The notes under the pieces were generated by a model. The model saw only the letters and a program-made list of their open reading frames with translations. It was not told the DNA's origin and did not search any database. Below, piece after piece: positions 24,770-34,793 of a stretch of 64,000 nt of DNA. The position numbers and the translations under genes were made by a program. Positions within the stretch are counted from its first letter, which is position 1, and every line of letters begins with the position of its first letter. Source of the DNA: Verrucomicrobiota bacterium (GTDB taxonomy: Bacteria > Verrucomicrobiota > Verrucomicrobiia > Limisphaerales > J093); the NCBI GenBank assembly GCA_016871715.1, contig VHCO01000009.1, positions 1 through 64,000 of the forward strand, read 5' to 3'.

Positions 24770-26845
24770 ATGAAAAGCAAGCGGACGAAATGCTCGGTTC
24801 GGCCCTGGGCCTCGCGTTGGCTGGCGCTCACACTCCTCAGTGGCGCGCTCGACCACGCCGTGCGCGCGGCTGAATTCTACGTGGCCATCGACGGGCGCGA
24901 TACCTGGTCGGGCCTCCACCCCACCCCAACGGCCGATCGCACCGACGGCCCCTTCGCCAGCCTCGAACGCGCCCGCGACGCTGTGCGCGCACTCGAGCGC
25001 ATGGGGGCTGAACCGGTGCCGGTGACCGTGCACGTGGGCGCCGGGCGCTACGAACTGCGCGCCCCGTTCGAGTTGGCTGAGCCGGATTCGGGCTCGGCGC
25101 GCGCGCCGGTCGTGTACCGCGCCGCCGGCGGCGCGCCAGTGGTACTGTCCGGCGGCCGACAGATCTACGGTTTCCAGAAGCTGGCAGAGGCGCAGGTGCT
25201 GGAGCGGTTGCCGGCTGAAGCGCGGGGCCATGTGTACGTCGCCGACCTGCCGGGGCAGGGCTTCTCGGATTACGGGGAGGTGACGACGGCGGGCCGGCGG
25301 TTGGAGCTGTTTTTTGCCGAACAACCGATGACCTTGGCGCGGTGGCCCAATCAAGGGTTCATCAAGATCCTGGAAGTAACCGGAGGCGACCCCATGACCG
25401 TCCACGGCCTGCGCGGGGACCGGATCGGCAAATTCACGTGCGCCGAAGATCGCCTGGGGCGGTGGGTCGGTGAACCGGAGGGTTGGCTCCACGGTTACTG
25501 GTTCTGGGACTGGTCGGATGCCTACCAACGCATCCAGACGATCGACCCGGACCGGCGGTTGTTCGAGTTGGCCGAGCCTTACCACGGTTATGGCTACCGC
25601 AACGGCCAACGCTTCTACGCCCTCAACCTCCTCAGCGAGTTGGACCAACCGGGCGAGTGGTATCTGGACCGGCAGACCGGAGGGCTGTATTTCTGGCCGC
25701 CTCAGCCGATCGACTCCGCTTCCGTGGTACTCTCGCTGCTGCCGACGGCTGTCACGATGAAAGACGTGGCCTGGGTCCGCCTCGAAGGGTTCACCTTCGA
25801 GGCCACCCGCGGCACTGCCATCCGCCTCGACGGGGGCGAACACGGCGAGATCCGCGGTTGCCGCATCCGCAACACGGGCGGCTGGGGGGTCACGGTCAAC
25901 GGCGGCCGAGGGCACGGGGTGGTAAGCTGCGACCTCGAGCAGACAGCCGAGGGCGGCATCTCGCTCCAGGGCGGCGACCGGCGCACCCTGACGCCGTGCG
26001 GTCATTTCGCCCTCAACAATCGCATTGGCCAATTCGGCCGCGTCTATCGCACCTATCGCCCGGCGGTGGGCGTGGGCGGGGTTGGTGTGCGCGTGGCGCA
26101 CAACCTCCTCGCCGACGGCCCGCACAATGCCATCCAACTGGGCGGCAACGACCATCTTATCGAGTTCAACGAGATCCACCATGTCTGTTACGAGACGGGG
26201 GATGTGGGCGCGTTTTACATGGGGCGCGACTGGACCGCGCGTGGCACAGTCATCCGGCACAATTACTTCCACGACATTCGCGGACCGGGCTTGCACGGCG
26301 CGATGGCAGTGTACCTGGATGACTCGGCCAGCGGGATCACGATCTACGGGAACCTCTTCGTGCGGTCGGGAAGGTCGGCCTTCATCGGCGGCGGCCGCGA
26401 CAACCTCGTCGAGAACAACCTCTTCATCGACTGCGAACCCGCCGTGCACGTGGACGCGCGCGGTTTGGGTTGGATGAAGTACCACGTCGAGGGCGATGGC
26501 ACCCTGCCGCAGCGTTTGGCCGAGATGCCGTACCGTGAGCACCCCTGGAACGCGAAATACCCGCAACTGGTCGGCATCCTCGACGACCAACCCGGCGCCC
26601 CCAAAGGCAATCGCGTCGTCCGCAACCTCCGCGTAGGCGGCCGCTGGCTCGACCTCGAAAAGGCCGCCGCCCCATTCGTCGAGTTTACAGACAATCTAGT
26701 GGAACAAGACCCGGGGTTGATGGATGTGGCGGCGGGGGACTATCGGTTGCGGGAGGGCTCGCCAGCGCACAAGCTGGGCTTCCAACCGATCCCATTCGAG
26801 CGGATCGGGCTCTATCGCGATGCCTGGCGCCGCCGTCTGCCGTGA
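24770..26845 (+). CDS. Secreted right-handed parallel beta-helix protein
   Basis: The 691-residue product has a basic start and a hydrophobic signal (ALTLLSGALDHAVRAAE). The mature N-terminus EFYVAIDGRDTWSG and the FASLERARDAVRALE helix are typical of a family of exported beta-helix proteins common in Planctomycetes, Verrucomicrobia and Bacteroidetes, in which polysaccharide lyases and glycosidases occur. Repeated strand-turn units fill residues ~350-580 (GEIRGCRIRNTGGWGVTVNG; LIEFNEIHHV; TIYGNLFVRSG; LVENNLFIDC). Catalytic residues cannot be assigned. It likely acts on an extracellular or periplasmic glycan with the neighbouring oxidoreductase and enolase-superfamily enzyme. Confidence 0.82.
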   Translation: MKSKRTKCSVRPWASRWLALTLLSGALDHAVRAAEFYVAIDGRDTWSGLHPTPTADRTDGPFASLERARDAVRALERMGAEPVPVTVHVGAGRYELRAPFELAEPDSGSARAPVVYRAAGGAPVVLSGGRQIYGFQKLAEAQVLERLPAEARGHVYVADLPGQGFSDYGEVTTAGRRLELFFAEQPMTLARWPNQGFIKILEVTGGDPMTVHGLRGDRIGKFTCAEDRLGRWVGEPEGWLHGYWFWDWSDAYQRIQTIDPDRRLFELAEPYHGYGYRNGQRFYALNLLSELDQPGEWYLDRQTGGLYFWPPQPIDSASVVLSLLPTAVTMKDVAWVRLEGFTFEATRGTAIRLDGGEHGEIRGCRIRNTGGWGVTVNGGRGHGVVSCDLEQTAEGGISLQGGDRRTLTPCGHFALNNRIGQFGRVYRTYRPAVGVGGVGVRVAHNLLADGPHNAIQLGGNDHLIEFNEIHHVCYETGDVGAFYMGRDWTARGTVIRHNYFHDIRGPGLHGAMAVYLDDSASGITIYGNLFVRSGRSAFIGGGRDNLVENNLFIDCEPAVHVDARGLGWMKYHVEGDGTLPQRLAEMPYREHPWNAKYPQLVGILDDQPGAPKGNRVVRNLRVGGRWLDLEKAAAPFVEFTDNLVEQDPGLMDVAAGDYRLREGSPAHKLGFQPIPFERIGLYRDAWRRRLP

Positions 26846-26994
26846 TCCTCGCCGGAGACGGTGCGCCCCGGCAGCCAGGCGCGTCCCGCCCGGTCACTGG
26901 CAGCGCGAACCGAGGACCGCTCCGTAAGGCGGCTCATAGCCGCATGCACTTTCAGGCTTGAGTCGGCCTGGGCCCTTTTTCGAGAGTCAACCCC

Positions 26995-28413
26995 ATGCCA
27001 AAGCCGACCGACATTCGGGTCATCGGGTGTACGCTCTACTTCTTGCCTGTGCAGACCCGAGTCCCCCTCAAGTTCGGACCCGAAACTCTCACCTCAGTGA
27101 CCTGTGCGCGGGCACGCGTGCGGGTGGCTGACCGGTCGGGGCGCATCGCGGAAGGCTGGGGCGAAACGCCTTTAAGCGTCCAATGGGTGTGGCCAAGCGC
27201 ACAGTCCTACCAGGGGCGACACGAGGCGCTCCGGGCGTTCTGCCAACGCTTGGCGCGCGCCTGGGTCGAGGTGGGGGAGGTCGGGCATCCCCTCGAGTTG
27301 GGGTGGGACTTTGTCGAGCAGCGCCTGGGCGACTTGCTCGAACAGTTCAACCAAACCCGGCCGGGGACAGGAGATGGGCCAGGCGAAGCGATGCCGCGGT
27401 TGGCGGCGTTGGTGTGCGAATCGGTGTTTGACCAGGCTCTGCACGACGCCTACGGGCAGTTGTTGGGTCTGCCCGTCTACGCCACGTACGGACCCGAACA
27501 CCTGAATCGTGACCTGGCAGCTTACCTCAGCCCGGCGCCGGGTGCCGGGGCGTCGTTTCGAGGGCAGTACCCGAGCGACTACTTGGCGGCCACGCCCACC
27601 GATGAGCTGCGGGCTTGGCACTTGGTCGGCGGGTTGGACCTGCTCGAACGCGGCGAGTTGACTGGAAGCGAGCCGCAAGACGGCTATCCGGTGGTGCTCG
27701 AGGAGTGGATTCAGACCGACGGCCTCGAGTGCCTGAAAGTGAAGCTGCGGGGCAACGACGCGGTATGGGACTACGCGCGATTGGTGCGCGTGGGCGAGTT
27801 GGGCGACGCGGCGGGTGTGAAATGGCTGAGCGCCGACTTCAATTGCACGGTGCTCGAGCCGGGCTATGTGAACGACATCCTGGATCGCTTGCGCGACGAG
27901 CAGCCGCGGCTGTACGGCATGCTCCTCTATGTCGAGCAGCCGTTTCCATACGACCTCGAGGCCCACCCGATCCAAGTCCACAGCGTGGCAGCGCGCAAAC
28001 CGCTCTTTCTAGATGAAAGCGCGCATGACTGGCGCCTGGTGCAACGCGGGCGGGAGTTGGGGTGGTCGGGGGTAGCGCTCAAAACGTGCAAGACGCAGAG
28101 CGGGGCGATCCTGAGCGCGTGTTGGGCTCGAGCGCACGGCATGACGCTGATGGTGCAGGATTTGACGAACCCCATGCTGGCCCAGATCCCGCATCTGTTG
28201 CTAGCGGCGCACGTGGGCACCATCATGGGCGTCGAGACCAACAGCATGCAGTTCTATCCAGCCGCTTCCGCGCCGGAGGCAGCGGTGCATCCAGAGCTCT
28301 ACCGGCGGCGGTCGGGTCGGGTGCACCTGGCCTCGATCCGCGGGCCGGGCTTCGGCTACCGCTTGGCGGAGATCGCGCGCGAGTTGCCCTCGCCAGCGGT
28401 TACGCTGGGCTAG
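26995..28413 (+). CDS. Enolase-superfamily enzyme (mandelate racemase/muconate lactonizing-like)
   Basis: This 472-residue protein has the two-domain plan of the enolase superfamily. The capping domain starts VIGCTLYFLPVQTRVPLKFG. The barrel carries a KxK at CLKVKLRGND, the metal ligands as Asp in LSADFNC, Glu in YVEQPFPYD and Asp/Glu in LFLDES, and a Lys in GVALKTCKTQSG. Such enzymes abstract the proton next to a carboxylate, as in acid-sugar dehydratases, epimerases and cycloisomerases. It is longer than the usual ~370-400 residues, with additional loops around residues 130-240. The substrate is not known; the setting suggests an acid sugar or sugar-derived lactone. Confidence 0.85.
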   Translation: MPKPTDIRVIGCTLYFLPVQTRVPLKFGPETLTSVTCARARVRVADRSGRIAEGWGETPLSVQWVWPSAQSYQGRHEALRAFCQRLARAWVEVGEVGHPLELGWDFVEQRLGDLLEQFNQTRPGTGDGPGEAMPRLAALVCESVFDQALHDAYGQLLGLPVYATYGPEHLNRDLAAYLSPAPGAGASFRGQYPSDYLAATPTDELRAWHLVGGLDLLERGELTGSEPQDGYPVVLEEWIQTDGLECLKVKLRGNDAVWDYARLVRVGELGDAAGVKWLSADFNCTVLEPGYVNDILDRLRDEQPRLYGMLLYVEQPFPYDLEAHPIQVHSVAARKPLFLDESAHDWRLVQRGRELGWSGVALKTCKTQSGAILSACWARAHGMTLMVQDLTNPMLAQIPHLLLAAHVGTIMGVETNSMQFYPAASAPEAAVHPELYRRRSGRVHLASIRGPGFGYRLAEIARELPSPAVTLG

Positions 28414-28483
28414 GGTCCTCGAATCCCGAGACCCGTTGCTGGGAGGTTGCTGATGAGTCACTGAGATGGACTACAACTCGGCG

Positions 28484-28570
28484 GTAGGGCGCGCAGTCCT
28501 CTGCGCGCCGCGGCTTCCTCTGTCCACAGTGGTGTACGGCGCGCAGCGCGCAGAGGACTGCGCGCCCTGC
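28484..28570. repeat. Second long GCGCGCAG inverted repeat, with a small duplication
   Basis: The left arm at 28484-28511 is identical to the left arm of the element at 24595. The right arm (28546-28570) matches the other right arm except for one base near its end, and an extra GCGCGCAG unit lies just before it. The centre differs, so the arms are conserved while the loop is not. Confidence 0.8.
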
Positions 28571-28672
28571 AAGGTGTCGTCGATCCCGACCTCTCATCAG
28601 GAAGGGTGGAGCGCGGACGTTCGGTCCATGGGACCGCGGCCGAGATGCCCTGCGCTCCGTTCTGAGGCCTCG

Positions 28673-31261
28673 CTAGAAACTGCGGGCGCGCCAGAAGCGG
28701 CGATGGGCAGGGGTCGTGGACGCGGCGAATGGACTCACGGCACCTGCGACGTCGAACCACGGCCCGTTCACCTCGGCAGCTTGTTGGAGCACGCCGGTGA
28801 AGGTGAGGACCACTTGGCTGCCGTTGCGAGTCAACAGGACACTGGGCGTGACATTGGCAGCCCGGGCACGATAGGTCTTGAGGCTTTGCGGGTGGGTCGG
28901 ATCGTTGAGTAAGATCTTCTGGCCGTCCGCCGCGACACTAAACCACTCGAGGCCCCCCAGGAAATTGCCCTGGTACCAAACGCATCGCAGCGGGTAAACC
29001 CCAGGTTCGGGGACCAAGACATCGAATAGGTTGTCCGTCGAGGCGCGCGAGCCGTTGAATTCCGCGAGGGCGAACGTCGGGTCGGGCGTGACGGTCACGC
29101 TGACGCCTTCGTTGAGATTGGCCTTGAGGATCTCGCCGTCGGGTTGGCTGATCATGACGGTCGGGATGTCAACGGGAGTCGTGCCGCCGGTGATGACCGG
29201 GTAGATCCCCGCGGGGTCTCCCGGCAGCTTGTTGTTGACGACGATGACGGCGAGGGCGCCGGCGTCCTTGGCCTGTTGGAGTTTAACGGCGAAGCTGCAA
29301 CCGCCGCGGTCGATCAGCGCCACGTTGCCCGATAACGCACCCGGGTTAGTCAAGGCCGCGCAGGCATCGTTCGGCGTCGCGTAAACCACCGTGCCACTAA
29401 ACGGCGCCGTCAAGGGCCGGGCGATACCGGCTCCGTCCGAGCCGCCAGACACGGCATGGTAGGCGCCGGCGATCGCAGCGGGGGCGGTAACGACGAGCGC
29501 GCCGTTGTGGACGGGCGCCTGGTCTGTCTCGGTGACTTTGAATCCGTCGTCGCTGTTGACGCCGAGCCGCACCAAGCCGGCCGTCGGAAAGACGACGTAG
29601 GTCAGCACTTCGGCGGCAATGCTCGAGCGGTTGTAAAGGGGGGTGCCCACGCCGGGAATCCCAGGCACCGGTGCGTCGTCGGCAAAGCTGCCGACACTGT
29701 CGGGGCCCAACACGCTCCAGTTGATGACCTCGGCGGTGAACCAACCGCCGGTGGCGCCGGCCAAGTTAGCTTGGTTGGGTGCGATGATCCCAGCGAGTTG
29801 TTGTTCGGCGCGCGCGACTAGGTTCGCGAGGTTGTCGCTGCCCATCTGATCGACTTGATGAAGGCGCGCCTTGAAACCGGGCTGCGCGCTGTCTTCGGTT
29901 CCCAGGCCGGTGCGCTTCGTCACGTCGAGCACGGCATAGCCCGCCACATCGAACGACCAGTTGTAAGTGTAGGTGTTGACGTTCGAGGCCAGGTCTTTGA
30001 ATTCCAAACGGACCGTGGCCGAGGTGTCCGGCGGCAACAGGCCACTGGACTCGAGGCTCACCCGGACTCGGCCGTCGAGTTCGGTCACGGTAGGGGTGAT
30101 CGGCTGGGCGTTGAGTTCGAGTCGGATCGTCGTGGGGTCGACCCGGATCGTGCCGTGGGCAAGCTCGATCAGCAGTTCGGTATCGGCACGTCCCGCAGTG
30201 GCGCCTGGGCCGGGCGTCACATACGCAACGTACGGAAAGCTGACCGAACTCAAGTAGTAGGCCTCGATCGCGCCCGGGGTGGCTAGGTCGTTGATGAGGA
30301 TCTTGGCGTCGTCGCGCACCATGAACCACTCGAGGCTGGCATTCCCGCCGCCGTTCTGCCAGAGTAGACGGAATGGATACAGACCCGGGGCTGGGATCAA
30401 GAAATGGAAGAGCACATCCGCCGCCGTGTGCGTGCCGTCGTACTGGCCCAAAATTGGGCCCAGGCGATCGGCCGGGTTCTTCCCCACCGTCACGCGAAAG
30501 CCATCGTCGCTGTTGACTCCCATCGTGTAGGAGCCCGCCGCCGAGAACTTCAGGTAGGTCAAGACTTCCATCGTCGCGTTGCCCACGCCGTTGTCGCGCG
30601 GGCCGCTGCCGGGCAGGCCCGGAAACTGGCGGTCGTTGGCGAATCCGCCGCCGCTGCCCGTCACATCGAAGTTGATCAGTTGCCGAACAAAGAAGCCGTT
30701 GGCGTCAGCCTCGGTCAGGTCTGCCAAGTTTGGCCCGTACCGGCCCGCCAACTGGGCCTCGGTCCAAATCAGGCTGTTGGGGTTGTTCGCCGCCGTCTGG
30801 TAAGGGCGCACGTGGAACCCCGGCGAGTTGAGGTCCACGATCCCCTCCGGCATGACCAGCGTCCCGGGGACGGTGACGTAATAGGGCACGGTGAATGAGC
30901 CGCTGCCCTCGATCGGGGTGTTCAGGGTGTCGCGGAACGTCACGTCCACTTGGTGGACCGAGTTGGCCGCCAGGGTCGCGGAACTCGCCACGCGGACGGT
31001 CGTGAGGGCGCCGGTCTTGGCGAGGGACCCGACGGCCACGAGTGTGCCATCGAGGCGGACGGCGAGCGTGGCGGGGTCGAGCACGCTGGCTTCCACATCC
31101 GCGATGGTCAGAGTGACATTCAGGGCGTTGCCCTGGACACTGGCTAGGTAGGCTTGGCTGGGGGCGGCTCCCCACCCAAGCGGCACGCTAGCCAACCACA
31201 CCGCACTGCACACTGCCCGCAACCGGCGGGCGCCCACGTTCAGTTCGAACCATCCTTTCAT
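28673..31261 (-). CDS. Large secreted protein with two PA14-like modules and a nested PA domain
   Basis: This 862-residue exported protein has a signal peptide (AVCSAVWLASVPLGWGAAPS). Two related modules follow (residues ~190-320 and ~510-785), each with EVLTY...GVNSDDGF and LEWFxV, the pattern of PA14/GLEYA-like carbohydrate-binding modules widespread in this phylum. A protease-associated (PA) domain, with NVALIDRGGCSFAVKLQQAK and PTVMISQPDG, is inserted in the second module at ~621-718. Ig-like strands lie at the N-terminus and between modules (TPGPGATAGRADTELLIEL). No catalytic domain is visible, so it is probably an adhesion or binding protein. ATG 31261 was chosen since it gives a proper signal peptide and has AAAGG just upstream. 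Confidence 0.8.
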   Translation of the reverse strand: MKGWFELNVGARRLRAVCSAVWLASVPLGWGAAPSQAYLASVQGNALNVTLTIADVEASVLDPATLAVRLDGTLVAVGSLAKTGALTTVRVASSATLAANSVHQVDVTFRDTLNTPIEGSGSFTVPYYVTVPGTLVMPEGIVDLNSPGFHVRPYQTAANNPNSLIWTEAQLAGRYGPNLADLTEADANGFFVRQLINFDVTGSGGGFANDRQFPGLPGSGPRDNGVGNATMEVLTYLKFSAAGSYTMGVNSDDGFRVTVGKNPADRLGPILGQYDGTHTAADVLFHFLIPAPGLYPFRLLWQNGGGNASLEWFMVRDDAKILINDLATPGAIEAYYLSSVSFPYVAYVTPGPGATAGRADTELLIELAHGTIRVDPTTIRLELNAQPITPTVTELDGRVRVSLESSGLLPPDTSATVRLEFKDLASNVNTYTYNWSFDVAGYAVLDVTKRTGLGTEDSAQPGFKARLHQVDQMGSDNLANLVARAEQQLAGIIAPNQANLAGATGGWFTAEVINWSVLGPDSVGSFADDAPVPGIPGVGTPLYNRSSIAAEVLTYVVFPTAGLVRLGVNSDDGFKVTETDQAPVHNGALVVTAPAAIAGAYHAVSGGSDGAGIARPLTAPFSGTVVYATPNDACAALTNPGALSGNVALIDRGGCSFAVKLQQAKDAGALAVIVVNNKLPGDPAGIYPVITGGTTPVDIPTVMISQPDGEILKANLNEGVSVTVTPDPTFALAEFNGSRASTDNLFDVLVPEPGVYPLRCVWYQGNFLGGLEWFSVAADGQKILLNDPTHPQSLKTYRARAANVTPSVLLTRNGSQVVLTFTGVLQQAAEVNGPWFDVAGAVSPFAASTTPAHRRFWRARSF

Positions 31262-31578
31262 AAAGCCTTTCGCATTCGGGCCAGGCCGCGCCGGACTCGC
31301 CGTCGTCCCCACCGACGCGCTCGGCGTCGGGACCGAGAGCCTCTTAGCGCGTTGACGGTAGGGACCGGTTCACCCTGCCTCGGCCTGCGCCGCAGGCTGG
31401 TTGTGCCGGATTGCCGGTCCAACTGCAACCTCACAAGTGACAGGAGCAGGATTCAGTCCATCGCCAGCCTTGACATCCCGCCTGCCGGTTCGGAAGCTCA
31501 TGAGCGCCACGAGCGCGCCGCGCCGGCGACGCTTCTCACCCGGCCGGCGTGTGCGCCGTGGGTGAACGCCTCAGCACC
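31262..31578. other. Divergent intergenic region, no gene seen
   Basis: This gap lies between the minus-strand PA14/PA gene and the plus-strand isomerase-like gene and should hold both promoters. No terminator, repeat or convincing -35/-10 pair was recognised. Confidence 0.5.
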
Positions 31579-32400
31579 ATGATCCGCTCAGCCATCACCG
31601 TGTCCTTGGCGCCGGAGGCCGGCAGCCGACCGTTTGTGTACGCGGGGGAGTTGCCCGTAGCGTGCACACGCGCGGCCAGCCTGGGCTACGATGCCATCGA
31701 GTTGATTCCTGCTGCCAACCGGACGGTGGACGTCGAGGAGTGCCGCGAGGTGCTTGAGCGGTTCGGGCTGCGCCTGGCGGCGTTGGGGACCGACGCAGGT
31801 TGGCTGACGCGGCAGTTGACCCTCACGAGCCACTCGAGCGGCAAACGCAGCCAAGCCCTCGAGTTCATCAAGGCGGTGCTCGCCCAGGCCGGGGAACTGA
31901 AGGCGCCGGTGATCGTCGGCGCGATGCAGGGTCGAGCCGAGGAGGGCGTCAGCCGCGAGCAGGCCCTGGGCTGGCTCGCCCAAGCCTTCCGCGAGCTGGA
32001 TGCCTTAGCCACGAAGCTCGAAGTCCCCATCTTCTTCGCCCCGCTCAACCGCTACGAGACCAACCTCCTCAACCGCCTCGAAGACGCCGTCACCTTCCTC
32101 CAACTCGCCCGCACCACCCGCTTCCGCCTCCTGGCCGGTTTGTTCCACATGAACATCGAGGAGGCGCGCCTCCCAGACGCCCTGCGCGTCGCCGCGCCGT
32201 ACCTGGGCCATGTCCATTTTGCAGACAGTAACCGCCTCGCCCCGGGCTTCGGCCACACCGACTTCGGCCCGATCGCCGCCACGCTGCGCGAGCTCGATTA
32301 CGACGGGTACATATCCGCCGAGGTCTACCCCCTGCCAAACCCGGAGACCAGCGCGCGCCAGTCCATCGCGGCGTTTCGTGACTGGTTCGGTGCGCCTTGA
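31579..32400 (+). CDS. Sugar phosphate isomerase/epimerase-like TIM barrel protein
   Basis: The 273-residue product fits the xylose isomerase-like TIM barrel (AP_endonuc_2). It has strand-helix units such as LGYDAIELIPAANRTVDVEE, metal-ligand Glu in LNRYETNLLNRL, His and Asp in LGHVHFADSNRLAPGFGHTD, and Glu in GYISAEVYP. Members interconvert keto sugars or inositol derivatives with a divalent metal. The specific sugar cannot be named. ATG 31579 gives a natural barrel start; an upstream in-frame ATG at 31549 adds 10 residues. The next gene starts within 14 bp of the stop. Confidence 0.85.
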   Translation: MIRSAITVSLAPEAGSRPFVYAGELPVACTRAASLGYDAIELIPAANRTVDVEECREVLERFGLRLAALGTDAGWLTRQLTLTSHSSGKRSQALEFIKAVLAQAGELKAPVIVGAMQGRAEEGVSREQALGWLAQAFRELDALATKLEVPIFFAPLNRYETNLLNRLEDAVTFLQLARTTRFRLLAGLFHMNIEEARLPDALRVAAPYLGHVHFADSNRLAPGFGHTDFGPIAATLRELDYDGYISAEVYPLPNPETSARQSIAAFRDWFGAP

Positions 32401-32413
32401 AGCGTCCAACCGG

Positions 32414-33712
32414 GTGAGCTCACCTTCCGATCGCCCCACCAGGGCCAGGCGCATCCGCTGGACCGCGCTGCTCCTCTTCGCCGGGTGCGCCGGAGCGGGC
32501 TTGGGCGTGTTGGGATTCCGAAGCGGGGCGTTCTCCGGGTGGTGGTCGACCAGTCCGCCTCCGCAGCGGCTGGCCACCGGACCGCGGCGGGTCACTCCGC
32601 ACCTCTCGGTCAGCCCACTCCAGACGCTCTTGGTCGCGCCCGACGGCCGGCTCTGGTGCTGGAGTCGGATGGGGCCTGGCCAACCGCTGCCTACCAACGA
32701 CCAAGCCAGCGCGGTCTTCCGCCCCATCGGGCAGGAAACCGACTGGCTGACAGTGGCGGCCGGCCCCACCTACGGCCTGGCCCTCAAGACCAACCGAAGC
32801 CTCTGGGCCTGGGGTACGCCCCCGGTTGGGCCAGGCTCCCCGGCGGGTTTGGCCGAGCCAATCCCCGTGCTCCCCGGAACCCGCTGGCGGTCGATCGCGA
32901 CCGGCTTGGCTCACGCGCTCGCCATCCAGGCGGATGGCTCACTCTGGAGCTGGGGTGCCAACAACTTCGGGCAACTGGGCGATGGCACCACCACCGAGCG
33001 CAGCGCCCCGGTGCGGATCGGTGACGGGACCAACTGGACCGCCGTGAGCGCCGGTCTAGCGCACAGCGCAGGAATGCAAGGCGACGGTTCGGTATGGGCT
33101 TGGGGTGACGACGCGTTCGTGGGCAAGCCGACTCACCCCACGCGCGTGGGCACCGACACCGACTGGATCGGTCTGGCTGCCGGCGTGTACATCACCGTGG
33201 CGTGGAAAGCCGACGGCACCTGTCACGCCTGGGGAGTGAATGCCGCCTCGCTGCTGGCTCGGCCCGCCCCGCCCCCGCGTCAGCCGGGGTGGTTCACCGT
33301 GGCCCCGATCCCACCGCTCCGCCAGGTGTCCGTCGGGTCGTACCATGCCCTGGCGATCACACCCGAGGGGACACTGTTTGCGTGGGGCCAAAACTCGTTT
33401 GGCGAGTTGGGCGACAACACCCGCCGGTCGCGCCCGCAACCGGTCCGCATCGGGCGCCGCACCGATTGGGTGGCGCTCTCGACTTGGGGTTTGTTAAATG
33501 TGGGCCTAACCGACGATGGCGCCGTCTGGGCCTGGGGCACGCGCCTGGATCTGCCGCAGCGCGCGTCCCGGTTCGCCGAATTCAAACGCACACTGGCGTT
33601 GGCGCTTCAGCGGGGTCCGCAACCGTTGCCGCCGCGCTACCCCCAGTTCTCTCTGGCACCGCTATGCGTGGCGCAGTTTGTCCCGCCCGATCTTCAGCCG
33701 CCGCCACCCTGA
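32414..33712 (+). CDS. Membrane-anchored RCC1-like beta-propeller protein
   Basis: This ~432-residue protein begins with a basic stretch and one membrane segment (WTALLLFAGCAGAGLGVLGF), then exposes a propeller. RCC1-type blades recur: SLWAWGTP, SLWSWGANNFGQLGDGTT, SVWAWGDD, TLFAWGQNSFGELGDN and AVWAWGT, each next to GLAHALAIQADG-like strands. RCC1 repeats are protein-binding propellers; bacterial secreted forms have no fixed role. No enzyme domain is attached. GTG 32414 is the likely start; GTG 32390 is in frame but overlaps the upstream gene. It is probably co-transcribed with the isomerase-like gene. Confidence 0.8.
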   Translation: MSSPSDRPTRARRIRWTALLLFAGCAGAGLGVLGFRSGAFSGWWSTSPPPQRLATGPRRVTPHLSVSPLQTLLVAPDGRLWCWSRMGPGQPLPTNDQASAVFRPIGQETDWLTVAAGPTYGLALKTNRSLWAWGTPPVGPGSPAGLAEPIPVLPGTRWRSIATGLAHALAIQADGSLWSWGANNFGQLGDGTTTERSAPVRIGDGTNWTAVSAGLAHSAGMQGDGSVWAWGDDAFVGKPTHPTRVGTDTDWIGLAAGVYITVAWKADGTCHAWGVNAASLLARPAPPPRQPGWFTVAPIPPLRQVSVGSYHALAITPEGTLFAWGQNSFGELGDNTRRSRPQPVRIGRRTDWVALSTWGLLNVGLTDDGAVWAWGTRLDLPQRASRFAEFKRTLALALQRGPQPLPPRYPQFSLAPLCVAQFVPPDLQPPPP

Positions 33713-33777
33713 CGCCTGATTCCTGTCCACCGCGGCGTGGCGCGAAGAACCTCAGGCGACCGATCGCGTGTAGCCGA

Positions 33778-33791
33778 GGGCGAAGACGCCC
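33778..33791. repeat. Small GGGCG-AAGA-CGCCC palindrome
   Basis: A 5-bp inverted repeat with a 4-nt loop. Its reverse complement, GGGCGTCTTCGCCC, resembles the palindrome at 141-157 (GGGCG-TCT-CGCCC), so it is probably the same family. Confidence 0.45.
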
Positions 33792-33858
33792 GGCGCGCGA
33801 GGCGAAGCGGCGCAGCGGCAGGAAGAAAGCCTCGCCAGGCCGACATGGATCCCGTTGA

Positions 33859-34650
33859 ATGCGCGGCGTGGTGCGCAAGACGGGTTTTACCTTGATCGAG
33901 CTGTTGGTCGTGATCGCGGTGATCGCGATCTTGGCCGGCCTCCTCCTGCCCGCCTTGAGCCGCGCTAAGGCCAAGGCCCAGGGAATCGCCTGCCTGAGTA
34001 ACGTGCGCCAACTCCACACCGGTTGGTTCCTCTACGCCGAAGAACACCAGGACCGCCTCGTCAACAACCACGGCATCGACGAGACGCGAGACCGGCGCGA
34101 AACCTGGGCCAACAACGTCCAGGATTGGGGGGCGAGCCCCGACAACACCAACCACATGCTGTTGACCGAGGCTCTGCTGGCGCCTTACGCAGGCAAGTCG
34201 GCCGCACTCTTCAAGTGTCCGGCGGATAAATCGATGGCCGCCAACGGACCGCGCATTCGAAGCGTGGCCATGAATTCGCTCGTGGGCGACCCGGGCGTGC
34301 TGACCAACCGGTTCAACCCCGATTACCTCCAGTTCTTCAAGAGCGGCGACTTCCTGAACCCAGCCGCCACCTTCGTCTTCCTCGAGGAACACCCCGACAC
34401 CATCAACGACGGCTTCTTCATGAACCGCTTGCACGAGTATCGCTGGGGCAATTTGCCAGCCTCCTATCATAACCACGCAGCGAATGTGTCCTTTGCCGAC
34501 GGTCACACCGAGAACCATCGATGGGTCGTGGGCGGGCCAAACGCTACTGTGCGCCCGCCCGTCCAAGCCGCGGTCGCCGGCGGATTCCCCGCTGACCCGC
34601 CCATGGATTGGGATTGGCTCAAGGAACGATCCAGTGTTCGTAAACCTTAG
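33859..34650 (+). CDS. Type II secretion pseudopilin-like protein, second copy
   Basis: The 263-residue product has leader MRGVVRKTG, cleavage motif [18 protein letters not shown] and the [20 protein letters not shown] continuation typical of the family. The body has CPADKS and, near the end, [18 protein letters not shown], the H-x-N-V-x-F-x-DGH form of the family's C-terminal signature. It is a paralogue of the protein at 10166-10990 but shares little in the middle. It would be processed by prepilin peptidase and anchored through the N-terminal helix. No other secretion gene is nearby. Confidence 0.87.
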   Translation: MRGVVRKTGFTLIELLVVIAVIAILAGLLLPALSRAKAKAQGIACLSNVRQLHTGWFLYAEEHQDRLVNNHGIDETRDRRETWANNVQDWGASPDNTNHMLLTEALLAPYAGKSAALFKCPADKSMAANGPRIRSVAMNSLVGDPGVLTNRFNPDYLQFFKSGDFLNPAATFVFLEEHPDTINDGFFMNRLHEYRWGNLPASYHNHAANVSFADGHTENHRWVVGGPNATVRPPVQAAVAGGFPADPPMDWDWLKERSSVRKP

Positions 34651-34793
34651 CCGGGGCCAACGGCCTCGCGGATGGCGCGCCCCAAGGCCGTCCCGAACTC
34701 CCGGCCCCCGCCGCCTGGTTGAGCCGGATCGCCCGACGCGACGGACGCAAACAGGGTGGCTGGCCCTGCCCGCGTCGCGGTAGGCTAACGCCG

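Noticed and set aside
24595-28570. CRISPR array made of the GCGCGCAG palindromes
   Set aside because: The copies are several kilobases apart with no regular spacers, and no cas gene is present.
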